Origin: Pseudomethylobacillus aquaticus
GTDB lineage: Bacteria > Pseudomonadota > Gammaproteobacteria > Burkholderiales > Methylophilaceae
NCBI RefSeq assembly: GCF_003730115.1
Contig: NZ_RJVP01000006.1
Location: 89,743-153,742, forward strand
Direction: 5' to 3'
DNA length: 64,000 bases
Shown: positions 17,495-25,936 of the stretch, piece by piece
Layout: every line of letters begins with the position of its first letter
How positions within the stretch are numbered: position 1 is the stretch's first letter
Program-made: the position numbers and the translations under genes
Notes under the pieces: generated by a model
What the model saw: the letters and a program-made list of their open reading frames with translations, nothing else
What the model was told of the DNA's origin: nothing
Databases searched by the model: none

Positions 17495-18289
17495 TCAAAC
17501 GGCGACAGCGCCCTTGATGGCGGGGTATGGGTCGTACTGTTCCAGCGTGAAATCCTCGAACTTGAAATCGAAGATGCTGGTGACTGCGGGGTTGATGTGC
17601 ATGACCGGCAATGCGCGGGGGGTGCGTGTCAGTTGCTCGTTGACCTGCTCCAGGTGATTCAGGTAGATGTGGGCATCGCCCAGCGTGTGCACAAAATCAC
17701 CCAGCTTGAGGCCGCACACCTGCGCGATCATCATGGTCAGCAAGGCGTAGGAGGCGATGTTGAATGGCACGCCCAGGAAGATATCCGCGCTACGCTGGTA
17801 GAGCTGGCAGGATAACTTGCCATCCGCCACGTAGAACTGGAAGAAGGCATGACAAGGCGGTAGCTTCATCTGATCCACATCGGCCACGTTCCAGGCCGAT
17901 ACGATGAGGCGCCGTGAATCCGGGTTGCGCTTGATCTGCTGCACCACCTGGCTGATCTGGTCGATGTGCGTGCCGTCTGGCTTGGGCCAGTTGCGCCATT
18001 GATAGCCATACACCGGGCCCAGATTGCCCTGCTCGTCCGCCCACTCATCCCAGATACGCACGCCATGCTGCTTCAGGTAAGCGATGTTGGTGCTGCCTTG
18101 CAGGAACCACAACAGCTCATGGATGATGGATTTGAGGTGCACTTTCTTGGTGGTGAGCAGCGGAAAACCCTGCGCCAGGTCATAGCGCATCTGGTAGCCG
18201 AACACCGACAGGGTACCCGTGCCGGTACGGTCTTCCTTCTTATGGCCATGCGCCAGCACATGGCGCACCAGATCGAGATAGGTTTGCAT
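17495..18289 (-). CDS. thyA: Thymidylate synthase
   Basis: This 264-residue protein is the usual length for bacterial ThyA. The catalytic cysteine lies in [12 protein letters not shown], with dUMP-binding residues in [16 protein letters not shown] and [18 protein letters not shown]. It methylates dUMP to dTMP using methylene-tetrahydrofolate, so this organism uses folate C1 carriers alongside methanopterin. It lies 50 bp downstream of thrC on the same strand. Confidence 0.97.
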   Translation of the reverse strand: MQTYLDLVRHVLAHGHKKEDRTGTGTLSVFGYQMRYDLAQGFPLLTTKKVHLKSIIHELLWFLQGSTNIAYLKQHGVRIWDEWADEQGNLGPVYGYQWRNWPKPDGTHIDQISQVVQQIKRNPDSRRLIVSAWNVADVDQMKLPPCHAFFQFYVADGKLSCQLYQRSADIFLGVPFNIASYALLTMMIAQVCGLKLGDFVHTLGDAHIYLNHLEQVNEQLTRTPRALPVMHINPAVTSIFDFKFEDFTLEQYDPYPAIKGAVAV

Positions 18290-18339
18290 GGTGTTGATTA
18301 TCCCGTTTAGCGATGCCGTCTAAAGTTTAAATAGCTAGT

Positions 18340-19767
18340 TTAAATATGCTCGCTGATGAATTGCTTGATGCCATCCACATCCGGCTCCATCACCACGAAG
18401 CGTTGTGGCAGTGACTCCAGCCCGACCAGATCGGCCGGACGCTCAGGCGCGCTGCCCAATGCTTCCACGATGGCGTCCTCGAACTTGGCCGCCAGCGCTG
18501 TTTCCAGCACCACCATGGGCACACCGGGTTCGCGGTATTGCTGTGCGACCTTCACTCCGTCTGCGGTATGCGTGTCGATGGTGACGCCATAATCTGCATG
18601 CACCTGACGGATGGTGGTCATGCGCTGCGCGTGATTGCTGGAGCCGGACACGAAGCCAAACGCCGGTACCTTGGCAAAATGACCGTCCTGATTGAGATCG
18701 AAGGCGCCACCAGCATCCACACTGGCCCATAGACTACGCAGCTTGGCGCCGTCACGGTCCAGCAGGTCGAACACGAAGCGCTCGAAGTTGGAAGCCTTGC
18801 TGATGTCCATGGACGGACTGGAGGTATGGTAGGTGTTGGCAGAGCCACGCGGGCGGTACACGCCGGTGCGGAAGAATTCATCCAGCACATCGTTCTCGTT
18901 GGTGGCCACCACCAGCTTGGCGACGGGCAGCCCCATCATGCGGGCCACATGACCGGCGCACACATTACCGAAGTTACCGGAGGGCACGGCAAAACTGACC
19001 TGCTGGCGGTTGTCATGCGTGACTGCGAAATAGCCCTTGAAGTAATAGACGATCTGCGCGGCGACGCGCGCCCAGTTGATCGAATTGACGGCACCGATCT
19101 TGTGTCTGGCCTTGAAATGATGGTCATTGGAGACCGCCTTGACCATGTCCTGTGCGTCATCGAACACGCCTTTGACGGCGATGTTGTGGATATTGGCATC
19201 CTGCAGCGAGAACATCTGCGCGGTCTGGAAACGGCTCATCTTCTGATGTGGTGACAACATGAACACCCGGATACCCTGCTTGCCGCGCATGGCATATTCC
19301 GCCGCCGAACCGGTGTCGCCCGAGGTGGCACCAAGGATATTGGTGGTCTGGCCTTTTTTGGCCAGCACGTATTCGAACAGGTTGCCGAGCAACTGCATCG
19401 CCATGTCCTTGAATGCCAGCGTAGGGCCATTGGAGAGCGACAGCAGGTAGAAATCCTCCTCCAGCTTGAGCACAGGCGTGATGTCGTCGGCGTTCTGACC
19501 GGCACGTACATGACGATATACCTCGGCGGTGTAGGTCTTGTCGACGATGGCACGCAGGTCGCCAGCCGGGATATCGTCGATCAGGCGCGACAGGATGGTG
19601 TACGCCAGGTCAGCGTAGGACATGGCGCGCATGGCGTTCAGATCAGCATCGCTGAACTGCGGATAGTGCTCAGGCAGATACAAGCCGCCATCCGGGGCCA
19701 GGCCGCCGAGCAGGATCTCGGTGAAACTCAGTGCCGGTGAATTACCACGTGTGCTGATATATTTCAT
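18340..19767 (-). CDS. thrC: Threonine synthase
   Basis: This 475-residue PLP enzyme converts O-phosphohomoserine to threonine. The PLP lysine lies in GPTLAFKDMAMQL and the phosphate loop in SGDTGSAAEYA; the N-terminus (MKYISTRGNSPALSF) is typical of the long ThrC form. The ATG lies only 7 bases from an inserted repeat, so its native leader seems replaced. A 10-bp direct repeat AGTTTAAATA straddles the stop codon region. hom, its usual operon partner, lies upstream beyond the GIY-YIG unit. Confidence 0.95.
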   Translation of the reverse strand: MKYISTRGNSPALSFTEILLGGLAPDGGLYLPEHYPQFSDADLNAMRAMSYADLAYTILSRLIDDIPAGDLRAIVDKTYTAEVYRHVRAGQNADDITPVLKLEEDFYLLSLSNGPTLAFKDMAMQLLGNLFEYVLAKKGQTTNILGATSGDTGSAAEYAMRGKQGIRVFMLSPHQKMSRFQTAQMFSLQDANIHNIAVKGVFDDAQDMVKAVSNDHHFKARHKIGAVNSINWARVAAQIVYYFKGYFAVTHDNRQQVSFAVPSGNFGNVCAGHVARMMGLPVAKLVVATNENDVLDEFFRTGVYRPRGSANTYHTSSPSMDISKASNFERFVFDLLDRDGAKLRSLWASVDAGGAFDLNQDGHFAKVPAFGFVSGSSNHAQRMTTIRQVHADYGVTIDTHTADGVKVAQQYREPGVPMVVLETALAAKFEDAIVEALGSAPERPADLVGLESLPQRFVVMEPDVDGIKQFISEHI

Positions 19768-19774
19768 ACTTTAA

Positions 19775-19804
19775 GCCGTCATTCCAGCGCAAGCTGGAAT
19801 CCAT
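19775..19804 (+). repeat. Left dRS3-like inverted repeat
   Basis: It begins GCCGTCATTCC and ends GGAATCCAT, with the palindromic core ATTCCAGCGCAAGCTGGAAT (19781-19800). It resembles the ATTCCC-N8-GGGAAT dRS3 repeats known from Neisseria. Similar cores recur at 60131-60150 and 60269-60288. Confidence 0.7.
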
Positions 19805-20092
19805 TCATAGCAGGTCGTTATATAGGTCGGACCATGCTGGATTGAGCTGCTCGATAAGCTCGATTTTCCAGGCACGCTTCCAGGACTTGATGTGCTTCTC
19901 ACGCTGGATGGCAGTCCGCATTTCTTGGTGCTGCTCATACCATACCAGATCGTGTACTGCATATTTCTTGCTGAAACCGTCAATTAAATCGTGTTTGTGT
20001 GCCCATATGCGCCGCATCAGATCCGAAGTCACACCAACGTAGAGTGTGCCATTCAACTTGCTTGCGAGTATATAGACGCATGGTTGTTTCAT
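19805..20092 (-). CDS. GIY-YIG nuclease family protein
   Basis: This 95-residue single-domain protein has the motifs in order: VYI (position 6 on, standing for GIY), LYVGVT (for YIG), the arginine helix DLMRRIWAHK, the WYE...AIQREKHIK glutamate region, and a C-terminal LNPAWSDLYN. It belongs to the small GIY-YIG group (UPF0213/YhbQ-like) whose function is not established. Its position between inverted repeats suggests it may act on those repeats, but this is inference. Confidence 0.85.
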   Translation of the reverse strand: MKQPCVYILASKLNGTLYVGVTSDLMRRIWAHKHDLIDGFSKKYAVHDLVWYEQHQEMRTAIQREKHIKSWKRAWKIELIEQLNPAWSDLYNDLL

Positions 20093-20104
20093 GCCGTCAT
20101 GGTG

Positions 20105-20134
20105 ATGGATTCCGGCTTGCGCCGGAATGACGCC
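20105..20134 (-). repeat. Right dRS3-like inverted repeat
   Basis: This is the reverse-complement partner of 19775-19804 with three mismatches; its core is ATTCCGGCTTGCGCCGGAAT (20109-20128). Two of the three differences are compensatory, preserving the hairpin in each copy. Confidence 0.7.
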
Positions 20135-20217
20135 TGAGGTTTATCCTCCATGCCCCAAACGGGTCATCCGCACGACTTAGGGGTTTGCAAACGACCAGCC
20201 GGATGAGAACGTAGCGC

Positions 20218-21531
20218 TTAGCGACCCAGTTCTTCCATGCGGATACGTGTCACCTTGCCCTCGATGGCAGACAAGGCTTCGATGGCCGCAATCGCCATGT
20301 CCATGTTCTTTTCGACCGTGGTGTGGGTCAGGATGACGATGTCTGCCTGATCTTCGCCCTCGGCCGGCTCTTTCTGCATCATGGCATCGATGGAGATGGC
20401 ACGATCCCCCAGGATGCGCGTCACTTCGGCCAGCACGCCCGGCTTGTCGGAGACGCGCAGACGCAGGTAGTAGGCGCTGCTGATCTCGCTGATGGACAGG
20501 ACAGCCAAATCCACGATCTGGCCGGACTGGAAGCCGAGGTAAGGCACACGCGCTGCCACCTCGGTCGTCATCATGCGCGCCACATCCACGAGGTCGGCGA
20601 TGACGGCGCTGGCGGTAGGTTCGGCACCGGCACCGGCACCGTAATACAGGGTGGGGCCGACGGCGTCACCCTTGACCAGCACGGCGTTCATGGCACCGTT
20701 GACGTTGGCGACCAGACGCTTCTCCGGGATCAGGGTGGGGTGCACGCGCAGTTCCACACCGGCTTCGCAGCGTTTGGTGATGCCCAGCAGCTTGACGCGA
20801 TAGCCCAGCTCCTCGGCATAACGGATGTCCTTGCTTTCCAGCCTGGTGATGCCTTCGGTGTAGGCCTGATCGAATTTCATCGGCATGCCAAAGCCGATGG
20901 CCGCCAGGATCATCAGTTTGTGCGCCGCATCGATGCCTTCCACGTCGAAGGTCGGGTCAGCTTCCGCATAACCCAGCCGCTGGGCCTCACCCAGCACATC
21001 GGCAAAAGCCAGGCCTTTTTCGCGCATCTCGGTCAGGATGAAGTTGGTGGTGCCGTTGATGATGCCCGCGATCCACTCGATACGGTTGGCCGCCAGGCCT
21101 TCACGCAAGGCCTTGATGATGGGGATGCCGCCTGCAACAGCGGCTTCGAATGCCACGATCACACCCTGCTCGCGTGCCGCAGCGAAGATCTCGTTGCCAT
21201 GCAGGGCGATCAGCGCCTTGTTGGCGGTGACCACATGCTTGCCGTTACGGATCGCCGTCAGCACCAGCTCCTTGGCGATGCCGTAGCCACCGATCAACTC
21301 CACCACCACGTCGATGTCCGGGTCGTTGACCACGCTGAACGCATCGTCCGTCAATGTCACCTGACCTGCTGTCACCTGACGCGCCAGCTCCAGATTGCGG
21401 TCCGCCACCCTGGTGATGACGATGGGGTGGCCGGCACGACCCGCGATCTCCTGCTGATTGCGCATCAGCACATTGAATGTGCCACCACCGACGGTGCCTA
21501 TGCCTAACAGGCCTACATTGATTTGCTTCAT
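20218..21531 (-). CDS. hom: Homoserine dehydrogenase
   Basis: This 437-residue protein has an N-terminal NAD(P)-binding GLLGIGTVGGGTFNVL, the substrate-binding region NGTTNFILTEM and EADPTFDVEGIDAAHKL, and a C-terminal ACT domain (about 350-430) typical of threonine-feedback-controlled enzymes. It reduces aspartate semialdehyde to homoserine. It lies between alaA and thrC on the same strand. The large hairpin at 21539-21665 occupies its leader, starting 7 bases before the ATG, and no good ribosome binding site is visible. Confidence 0.96.
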   Translation of the reverse strand: MKQINVGLLGIGTVGGGTFNVLMRNQQEIAGRAGHPIVITRVADRNLELARQVTAGQVTLTDDAFSVVNDPDIDVVVELIGGYGIAKELVLTAIRNGKHVVTANKALIALHGNEIFAAAREQGVIVAFEAAVAGGIPIIKALREGLAANRIEWIAGIINGTTNFILTEMREKGLAFADVLGEAQRLGYAEADPTFDVEGIDAAHKLMILAAIGFGMPMKFDQAYTEGITRLESKDIRYAEELGYRVKLLGITKRCEAGVELRVHPTLIPEKRLVANVNGAMNAVLVKGDAVGPTLYYGAGAGAEPTASAVIADLVDVARMMTTEVAARVPYLGFQSGQIVDLAVLSISEISSAYYLRLRVSDKPGVLAEVTRILGDRAISIDAMMQKEPAEGEDQADIVILTHTTVEKNMDMAIAAIEALSAIEGKVTRIRMEELGR

Positions 21532-21538
21532 AAATGCT

Positions 21539-21665
21539 GTGAAACGTGAAATGTGAAGAAAATCCGTGAAAAGTGAAACATGAAAAGTGAAATGTAAAAC
21601 CCAGATGTGCGGGTCTACGTTTCACTTTTCATGTTTCACCTTTCACAGCATTATTCACGTTTCAC
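21539..21665. repeat. Long nested hairpin built of GTGAAA-type repeats
   Basis: Outer arms GTGAAACGTGAA (21539-21550) and TTCACGTTTCAC (21654-21665) are perfect complements. Inside, 21566-21602 pairs with 21611-21646 as a long stem, including an uninterrupted 18-bp stretch, closed by ACCC/GGGT around an 8-nt loop. It fills the alaA-hom gap and overlaps the alaA stop codon. It could be a repeat insertion, a terminator/attenuator or an mRNA-stabilising element. Confidence 0.7.
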
Positions 21666-22894
21666 GCCTTTGCTCCATGTCGTTTTCGATAGTTTTCGAG
21701 GAATCTGGCGATACGGCCTATGGCCTCGGTGAGGTCATCCACATTGGGCAGGAACACCACACGGAAATGATCCGGCGTCTTCCAGTTGAAGCCCGTGCCC
21801 TGCACCAGCAACACCTTCTCCTCCAGCAACAGATCCAGGATAAATTGCTGATCGTCCCGGATAGGATAGATGGCAGGGTCCAGCTTGGGGAACAGGTACA
21901 TCGCTGCGGCCGGTTTGGTACAGCTCACACCCGGGATCTCGGTGAGCAGCTTGTAAGCCAGGTCACGTTGCTTGCACAGACGGCCAGAAGGTGCCACCAG
22001 ATCGTTGATGCTTTGATAGCCACCCAGCGCGGTCTGGATGGCCAACTGCCCCGGCACGTTGGCGCACAAACGCATCGAGGCCAGCATGTTGAGGCCTTCG
22101 ATGTAGTCAGTGGCGTGTTTCTTCTCGCCCGACACCACCAGCCAGCCCGCACGGTAGCCGCAGGTGCGGTAGTTCTTGGACAAGCCATTGAAGGTCACGA
22201 ACAGCACGTCATCGGCCAGCGAGGCGATGGAGGTATGGGTGTTGCCGTCGTACAGCACCTTGTCATAGATCTCGTCAGCGAACACCACCAGCTTGTGGTG
22301 ACGGGCGATCTCGATGATGCCTTCCAGCGTCTCGCGCGGATACAGCGCGCCGGTCGGGTTGTTCGGGTTGATGATGACGATGCCGCGTGTATTGGCGGTG
22401 ATCTTGGCTTCGATGTCCTTGAGGTCAGGCAGCCAGCCGGACTGCTCGTCACACACATAGTGACGCGGCGTGCCACCCGCCAGGGTCACGGCGGCGGTCC
22501 ACAGCGGATAATCAGGCATGGGCACCAGGATCTGGTCGCCATTGTTGAGCAGCGCCTGCATGGCCATCACGATCAGCTCGGACACGCCGTTGCCGATGAT
22601 GATGTCATCGATGGTCACATCAGCGATGTTCTTCTGCTGCGTGTAGTGCATGATGGCTTTGCGCGCGGCGAACAACCCTTTGGAATCGGTATAGCCGGAG
22701 GCCTGATCCATATTGCGGATCACGTCCTGCAGGATCTCCTCGGGCGCAGCAAAACCGAACGGCGCCGGGTTGCCGATGTTCAGCTTGATGATGCGCTGGC
22801 CTTCTTCCTCCATCTGTCGCGCGCGCGCCAGTACCGGACCACGAATGTCGTAGCACACGTTACTGAGTTTGGAGGATTTGCGTATGGGTTCCAT
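21662..22894 (-). CDS. alaA: Alanine/glutamate-pyruvate aminotransferase AlaA
   Basis: This 410-residue class I PLP aminotransferase begins MEPIRKSSKLSNVCYDIRGP, closely matching E. coli AlaA. It has IIGNGVSELIVMAMQALLN, INPNNPTGALY, and the PLP lysine in FNGLSKNYRTCGYRAGW. An upstream in-frame TTG at 22924 exists, but the ATG at 22894 gives the family start. It precedes hom and thrC, a common arrangement in betaproteobacteria. Confidence 0.93.
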   Translation of the reverse strand: MEPIRKSSKLSNVCYDIRGPVLARARQMEEEGQRIIKLNIGNPAPFGFAAPEEILQDVIRNMDQASGYTDSKGLFAARKAIMHYTQQKNIADVTIDDIIIGNGVSELIVMAMQALLNNGDQILVPMPDYPLWTAAVTLAGGTPRHYVCDEQSGWLPDLKDIEAKITANTRGIVIINPNNPTGALYPRETLEGIIEIARHHKLVVFADEIYDKVLYDGNTHTSIASLADDVLFVTFNGLSKNYRTCGYRAGWLVVSGEKKHATDYIEGLNMLASMRLCANVPGQLAIQTALGGYQSINDLVAPSGRLCKQRDLAYKLLTEIPGVSCTKPAAAMYLFPKLDPAIYPIRDDQQFILDLLLEEKVLLVQGTGFNWKTPDHFRVVFLPNVDDLTEAIGRIARFLENYRKRHGAKA

Positions 22895-22991
22895 GGTCAC
22901 GATCGCGGCAGCGTAAGCCTGCAAAAAAGTGTGTTATCTTACATTTCATCGCCCTCTCAAGCAATGAATGCCGGTCTGCCGGCCTATCGCA

Positions 22992-23363
22992 ATGAAACTA
23001 CATCTGACTCAGGCCGCAGGCCAGCAACTCATCACCGGCTATGGCGCTGACTGGATCGAAGTCAACCGCATCCGGTTTACGCACAGCCTGCTGGTACAGC
23101 CCGTGCAAGTGCATGAAGACTGGCAGACCAGGGACTTCAACAGCCTCAGCGCAGCCGACTTTGAACGTATCGCGGCACTCAAGCCGGAACTGGTATTGCT
23201 GGGCACAGGCGCACAGCACCGCTTCATCCACCCCAAACTGACGCAGAGTCTCACTGCCGCCGGTATCAGCGTGGAATGCATGGCCACACCAGCGGCCTGC
23301 CGCACCTACAACATCCTCATGGCCGAAGGCCGCGACGTCATCGCAGCGCTATTACTCAGCTAG
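22992..23363 (+). CDS. Mth938-like (DUF498) protein
   Basis: This 123-residue protein has the family pattern: MKLHLTQ start, ITGYGADWIEVN, a central FERIAALKPELVLLGTG, and ISVECMATPAACRTYNILMAEGRDVIAALLL. This conserved single-domain family (Mth938/NDUFAF3-like) has no firmly established bacterial function. The start at 22992 gives the usual N-terminus; an in-frame ATG at 22968 would add eight residues. It diverges from alaA. Confidence 0.82.
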   Translation: MKLHLTQAAGQQLITGYGADWIEVNRIRFTHSLLVQPVQVHEDWQTRDFNSLSAADFERIAALKPELVLLGTGAQHRFIHPKLTQSLTAAGISVECMATPAACRTYNILMAEGRDVIAALLLS

Positions 23364-23463
23364 GCACATCTGCTCGGTTAGGCATCTGCACAGCCAGACA
23401 CCCGCTCAAACAAGCACCGAGTCAGCCAGATGCCACGACACCAGCCCGGCATTCAAGCCGGTT

Positions 23464-23832
23464 TCAGTCGTACTTGATGTATTTGAAGCGCGCATCCTCG
23501 TTCGGCGTGCCTTCCAGCGCCCCACCCTCAGTTCCCGGCTGCCACTGGATCACGGTCTCGATCTTGGCCGCCAGCTCGAAATCCTTGTCGGTGATGCCTT
23601 TGGCGCTGTGCGTGCATAGCTTGACGATGACAAAGGCGTAACTGACGGTGAGGTCCGGGTGATGCCAGGCCGCTTCGGCCAGATGCCCCACCGTGTTCAC
23701 CACCATCAAGGTGGCTTTCCAGCCACTGGTCTTGTACTTGCGGCGTATCCAGCCGTTCTCCAGCGCCCAGTGCGGCAGACTGGCGGCCAGGTACTGGTTG
23801 ACTTCCTGCTCACTGTAAACACGTTCACTCAT
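23464..23832 (-). CDS. Pterin-4a-carbinolamine dehydratase-like protein
   Basis: This 122-residue protein has the PCD core: AEAAWHHPDLTVSYAFVIVKLCTH followed by GITDKDFELAAKIE. The classical enzyme dehydrates 4a-hydroxytetrahydrobiopterin. PCD-like genes also occur in methylotroph methanopterin clusters, where a pterin-related role is suspected. It is the last gene of a coupled operon (4-base overlap with the mfnE-like gene), which fits pterin or methanopterin metabolism rather than phenylalanine hydroxylation. It carries an N-terminal extension of about 40 residues and a C-terminal tail of about 25. Confidence 0.82.
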   Translation of the reverse strand: MSERVYSEQEVNQYLAASLPHWALENGWIRRKYKTSGWKATLMVVNTVGHLAEAAWHHPDLTVSYAFVIVKLCTHSAKGITDKDFELAAKIETVIQWQPGTEGGALEGTPNEDARFKYIKYD

Positions 23833-24494
23833 ATCGCCTCCGGTACGTTGGTGGATGCTTCGACTGCTAGTGCACCCTGTTGCAGATGCGCTGCGACGAA
23901 CCCGCTACTGAACAGCAGATGATCCTGCGGCCCCAGCAGCCAGGTGGAAAAGAAAGACGCAGAAGCCGGTTGCTGGATATAGTCGGCAAAGCTGGCATCC
24001 ACCAGCCCGCTGCTGACCAGCGCCTCGACGCACATGCGTGCGCCTGCAGGACGCACCGATTTCACCAGTAACAAATGGCTGGCGCCGAGCTTGGCGGCCA
24101 GCCAGGCCGCCAGACTGTCCGAGGTGACATCCCAGCTGGCGGCGATGTGCCGGTCTGCCAGCAACATGCGGCTGGGCAGCCACACCATGGGCCGGTGCTG
24201 CCAACTGCGTTCAGCGATCTCCAACTCACTCTGTGCCGTCACCAGCCCCGGTGCCAGGCCAGCCAGCAACATGCCGTACTGGTCCATGGCCAGCAAGGCC
24301 AGGCGATGCGCCGTGACATCGTCACAGCCACTCTGTTGCTGGGCAGTGCGCACGGCATCAGCGAACAGGCCGCCACCTGGCACGATGATCACCTGACCAT
24401 CGGCCTGCTCCACGATCAGCGCCAACCAGGCACGCAAAGCCTGCCTGCCCTCAGCGCTTGCGAGCAAGCTGCCGCCCAGCTTGATCACCCACAT
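23829..24494 (-). CDS. mfnE: Amino acid kinase family protein, MfnE-like
   Basis: This 221-residue protein begins MWVIKLGGSLL and contains IVPGGGLFADAVR and WDVTSDSLAAWLAAKLGA, the nucleotide-binding signatures of the amino acid kinase superfamily. In archaea the related MfnE phosphorylates 5-(aminomethyl)-3-furanmethanol phosphate in methanofuran synthesis, and methylotrophs make a related methylofuran. The assignment rests on superfamily plus operon context with mfnD/mfnF-like genes. It overlaps pabB by 10 bases and pcd by 4. Confidence 0.72.
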   Translation of the reverse strand: MWVIKLGGSLLASAEGRQALRAWLALIVEQADGQVIIVPGGGLFADAVRTAQQQSGCDDVTAHRLALLAMDQYGMLLAGLAPGLVTAQSELEIAERSWQHRPMVWLPSRMLLADRHIAASWDVTSDSLAAWLAAKLGASHLLLVKSVRPAGARMCVEALVSSGLVDASFADYIQQPASASFFSTWLLGPQDHLLFSSGFVAAHLQQGALAVEASTNVPEAI

Positions 24495-25936
24495 GGGCTA
24501 GCGTCCTGGCCGACGGGATAAGCAGCCTGCAGGTGATCTTTACCGGGCATATCGGGATCAGGGCTGAAATGACGCATCAATTGCAACATGGCCGCCGCTT
24601 TATCCCAGGTTTCGCTGTATTCACGCTGCATCTCGGAGTCGGCGACGATGCCGCCGCCCGCCCAGAAGCGTATCTCGCCATGCGAATACACGGCAGTGCG
24701 GATGGCGATATTGCTGTCCATATTGCCATCGAAGCCGATGTAAGCGATGGCCCCGCAGTACAGGCCGCGCCGGTGCGGCTCCAGTTCTTCGATGATCTCC
24801 ATGGAGCGCAGCTTGGGCGCCCCGGTAATGGAGCCGCCCGGAAAACAGCCACGTAACAGCTCCAGTGCCGTCATCCCCTCGGACAAGGTACCGGTCACCG
24901 TGCTGACCAGATGATGCACATTGGCAAAGCTTTCCAGCGCGAACAGACGCTCGGCGCGCACCGAGCCCAGCGCGCAGGTCTTGCCGATGTCGTTACGCAG
25001 CAGATCCACGATCATGACGTTCTCGGCACGGTCCTTGAGGCTGGCCGACAGCTCGTCGGCGTTGCGCTGGTCCTGCAAATGGTCGGCAGCGCGTGGGCGG
25101 GTACCCTTGATGGGGCGTGTCTCCACATGGCGGCCGCGCACCTGCAGGAAACGCTCGGGAGACGCAGACAACACCTGTAAGCCCGGCAGGTGCATATACG
25201 CCATGAACGGCGCCGGGCTGATCTGACGTAGATGCAGATAGGCCGCCCAGGGATCACCTTGCGCCTGCGCACTGAAACGCTGCGCCAGATTGACCTGATA
25301 ACAATCACCGTCATGGATGTAACGCTGGATACGTTCGAAAGCCACTGCATAGGCAGCTGCATCCAGGTTGGACTGCACCGGCGTGGTGAGCTGGAACGGT
25401 GCTGGCGGCGGTGCTGGCTGGGCAGCGGCCGCTTCGAACATGGCACACAAAGCTGGCCAGCGCTGCGCTGTAGCGGGATGGAGCTGATGCGAGACCAGCC
25501 AGCACTGCTTGAGCCGGTGATCCACCACCAGCGCCCAGTCGTAAACGCCCACCATCATCTGCGGGATGTGTTCCCCATCCACGGCCAGTTCTGGCAGTTG
25601 TTCCATACGCCGCGCCAGATCGTAGCTGAAATAACCGATGGCGCCGCCTGTGAACGGCAGTGCCTGTGCAGGCTGGGCGTATGGCGCAAGCGCATCACGC
25701 AGCAGGGTGAACGGGTCGTCACTGGAGATGCGCTGGCCGTTGCGGTCGGTTAGCGTGGTTGCAGTGCCATCCGTCACCAGCGTCAGGAAAGGCTCTGCCA
25801 CCAGGATATCGTAATGGCCATACTGACTGCCAGGCTGACCACTATCCAGATAGATGGCCCAGGGTTGGGCTGCGATGGCTGCGAACTGCCGGGCCGCATC
25901 CTGGCAATAGGGTAAGGCGTGACGATGCAGGCTCAT
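24485..25936 (-). CDS. pabB: Aminodeoxychorismate synthase component I
   Basis: This 483-residue chorismate-binding enzyme has the PabB lysine motif RPIKGTRPR, the catalytic ITGAPKLRSMEIIEELEPHRRG, GAIAYIGFDGNMDSNIAIRT and an N-terminal FTGGAIGYFSYDLARR. It makes aminodeoxychorismate for p-aminobenzoate, a precursor of both folate and tetrahydromethanopterin. Its placement inside the methylofuran/methanopterin operon suggests dedicated pABA supply for H4MPT. ATGA overlap with the mfnF-like gene sets the start. Confidence 0.93.
   Translation of the reverse strand: MSLHRHALPYCQDAARQFAAIAAQPWAIYLDSGQPGSQYGHYDILVAEPFLTLVTDGTATTLTDRNGQRISSDDPFTLLRDALAPYAQPAQALPFTGGAIGYFSYDLARRMEQLPELAVDGEHIPQMMVGVYDWALVVDHRLKQCWLVSHQLHPATAQRWPALCAMFEAAAAQPAPPPAPFQLTTPVQSNLDAAAYAVAFERIQRYIHDGDCYQVNLAQRFSAQAQGDPWAAYLHLRQISPAPFMAYMHLPGLQVLSASPERFLQVRGRHVETRPIKGTRPRAADHLQDQRNADELSASLKDRAENVMIVDLLRNDIGKTCALGSVRAERLFALESFANVHHLVSTVTGTLSEGMTALELLRGCFPGGSITGAPKLRSMEIIEELEPHRRGLYCGAIAYIGFDGNMDSNIAIRTAVYSHGEIRFWAGGGIVADSEMQREYSETWDKAAAMLQLMRHFSPDPDMPGKDHLQAAYPVGQDASPCG

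Larger units (their letters stand above)
19775..20134. mobile_element. Repeat-bounded GIY-YIG unit between hom and thrC
   Basis: A single 95-codon gene is flanked by 30-bp inverted repeats (19775-19804 and 20105-20134) that match at 27 of 30 positions. Each repeat contains its own hairpin, ATTCC-RGCGCAAGCY-GGAAT. The gene's stop codon abuts the left repeat. The unit separates hom from thrC, normally adjacent genes. No obvious target-site duplication is seen. It looks like a mobile or repeat-associated cassette. Confidence 0.55.

Noticed and set aside
20323..21507. 394-codon open frame on the plus strand
   Set aside because: Antisense shadow of hom; His/Gln/Asp-rich composition typical of reverse-strand frames in GC-rich DNA.
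22895..22924. TTG start for alaA at 22924
   Set aside because: The ATG at 22894 gives the conserved AlaA N-terminus; the extension has no conserved residues.
21587..23050. 487-codon open frame on the plus strand
   Set aside because: Antisense to alaA and starting inside the long hairpin; no family resemblance.
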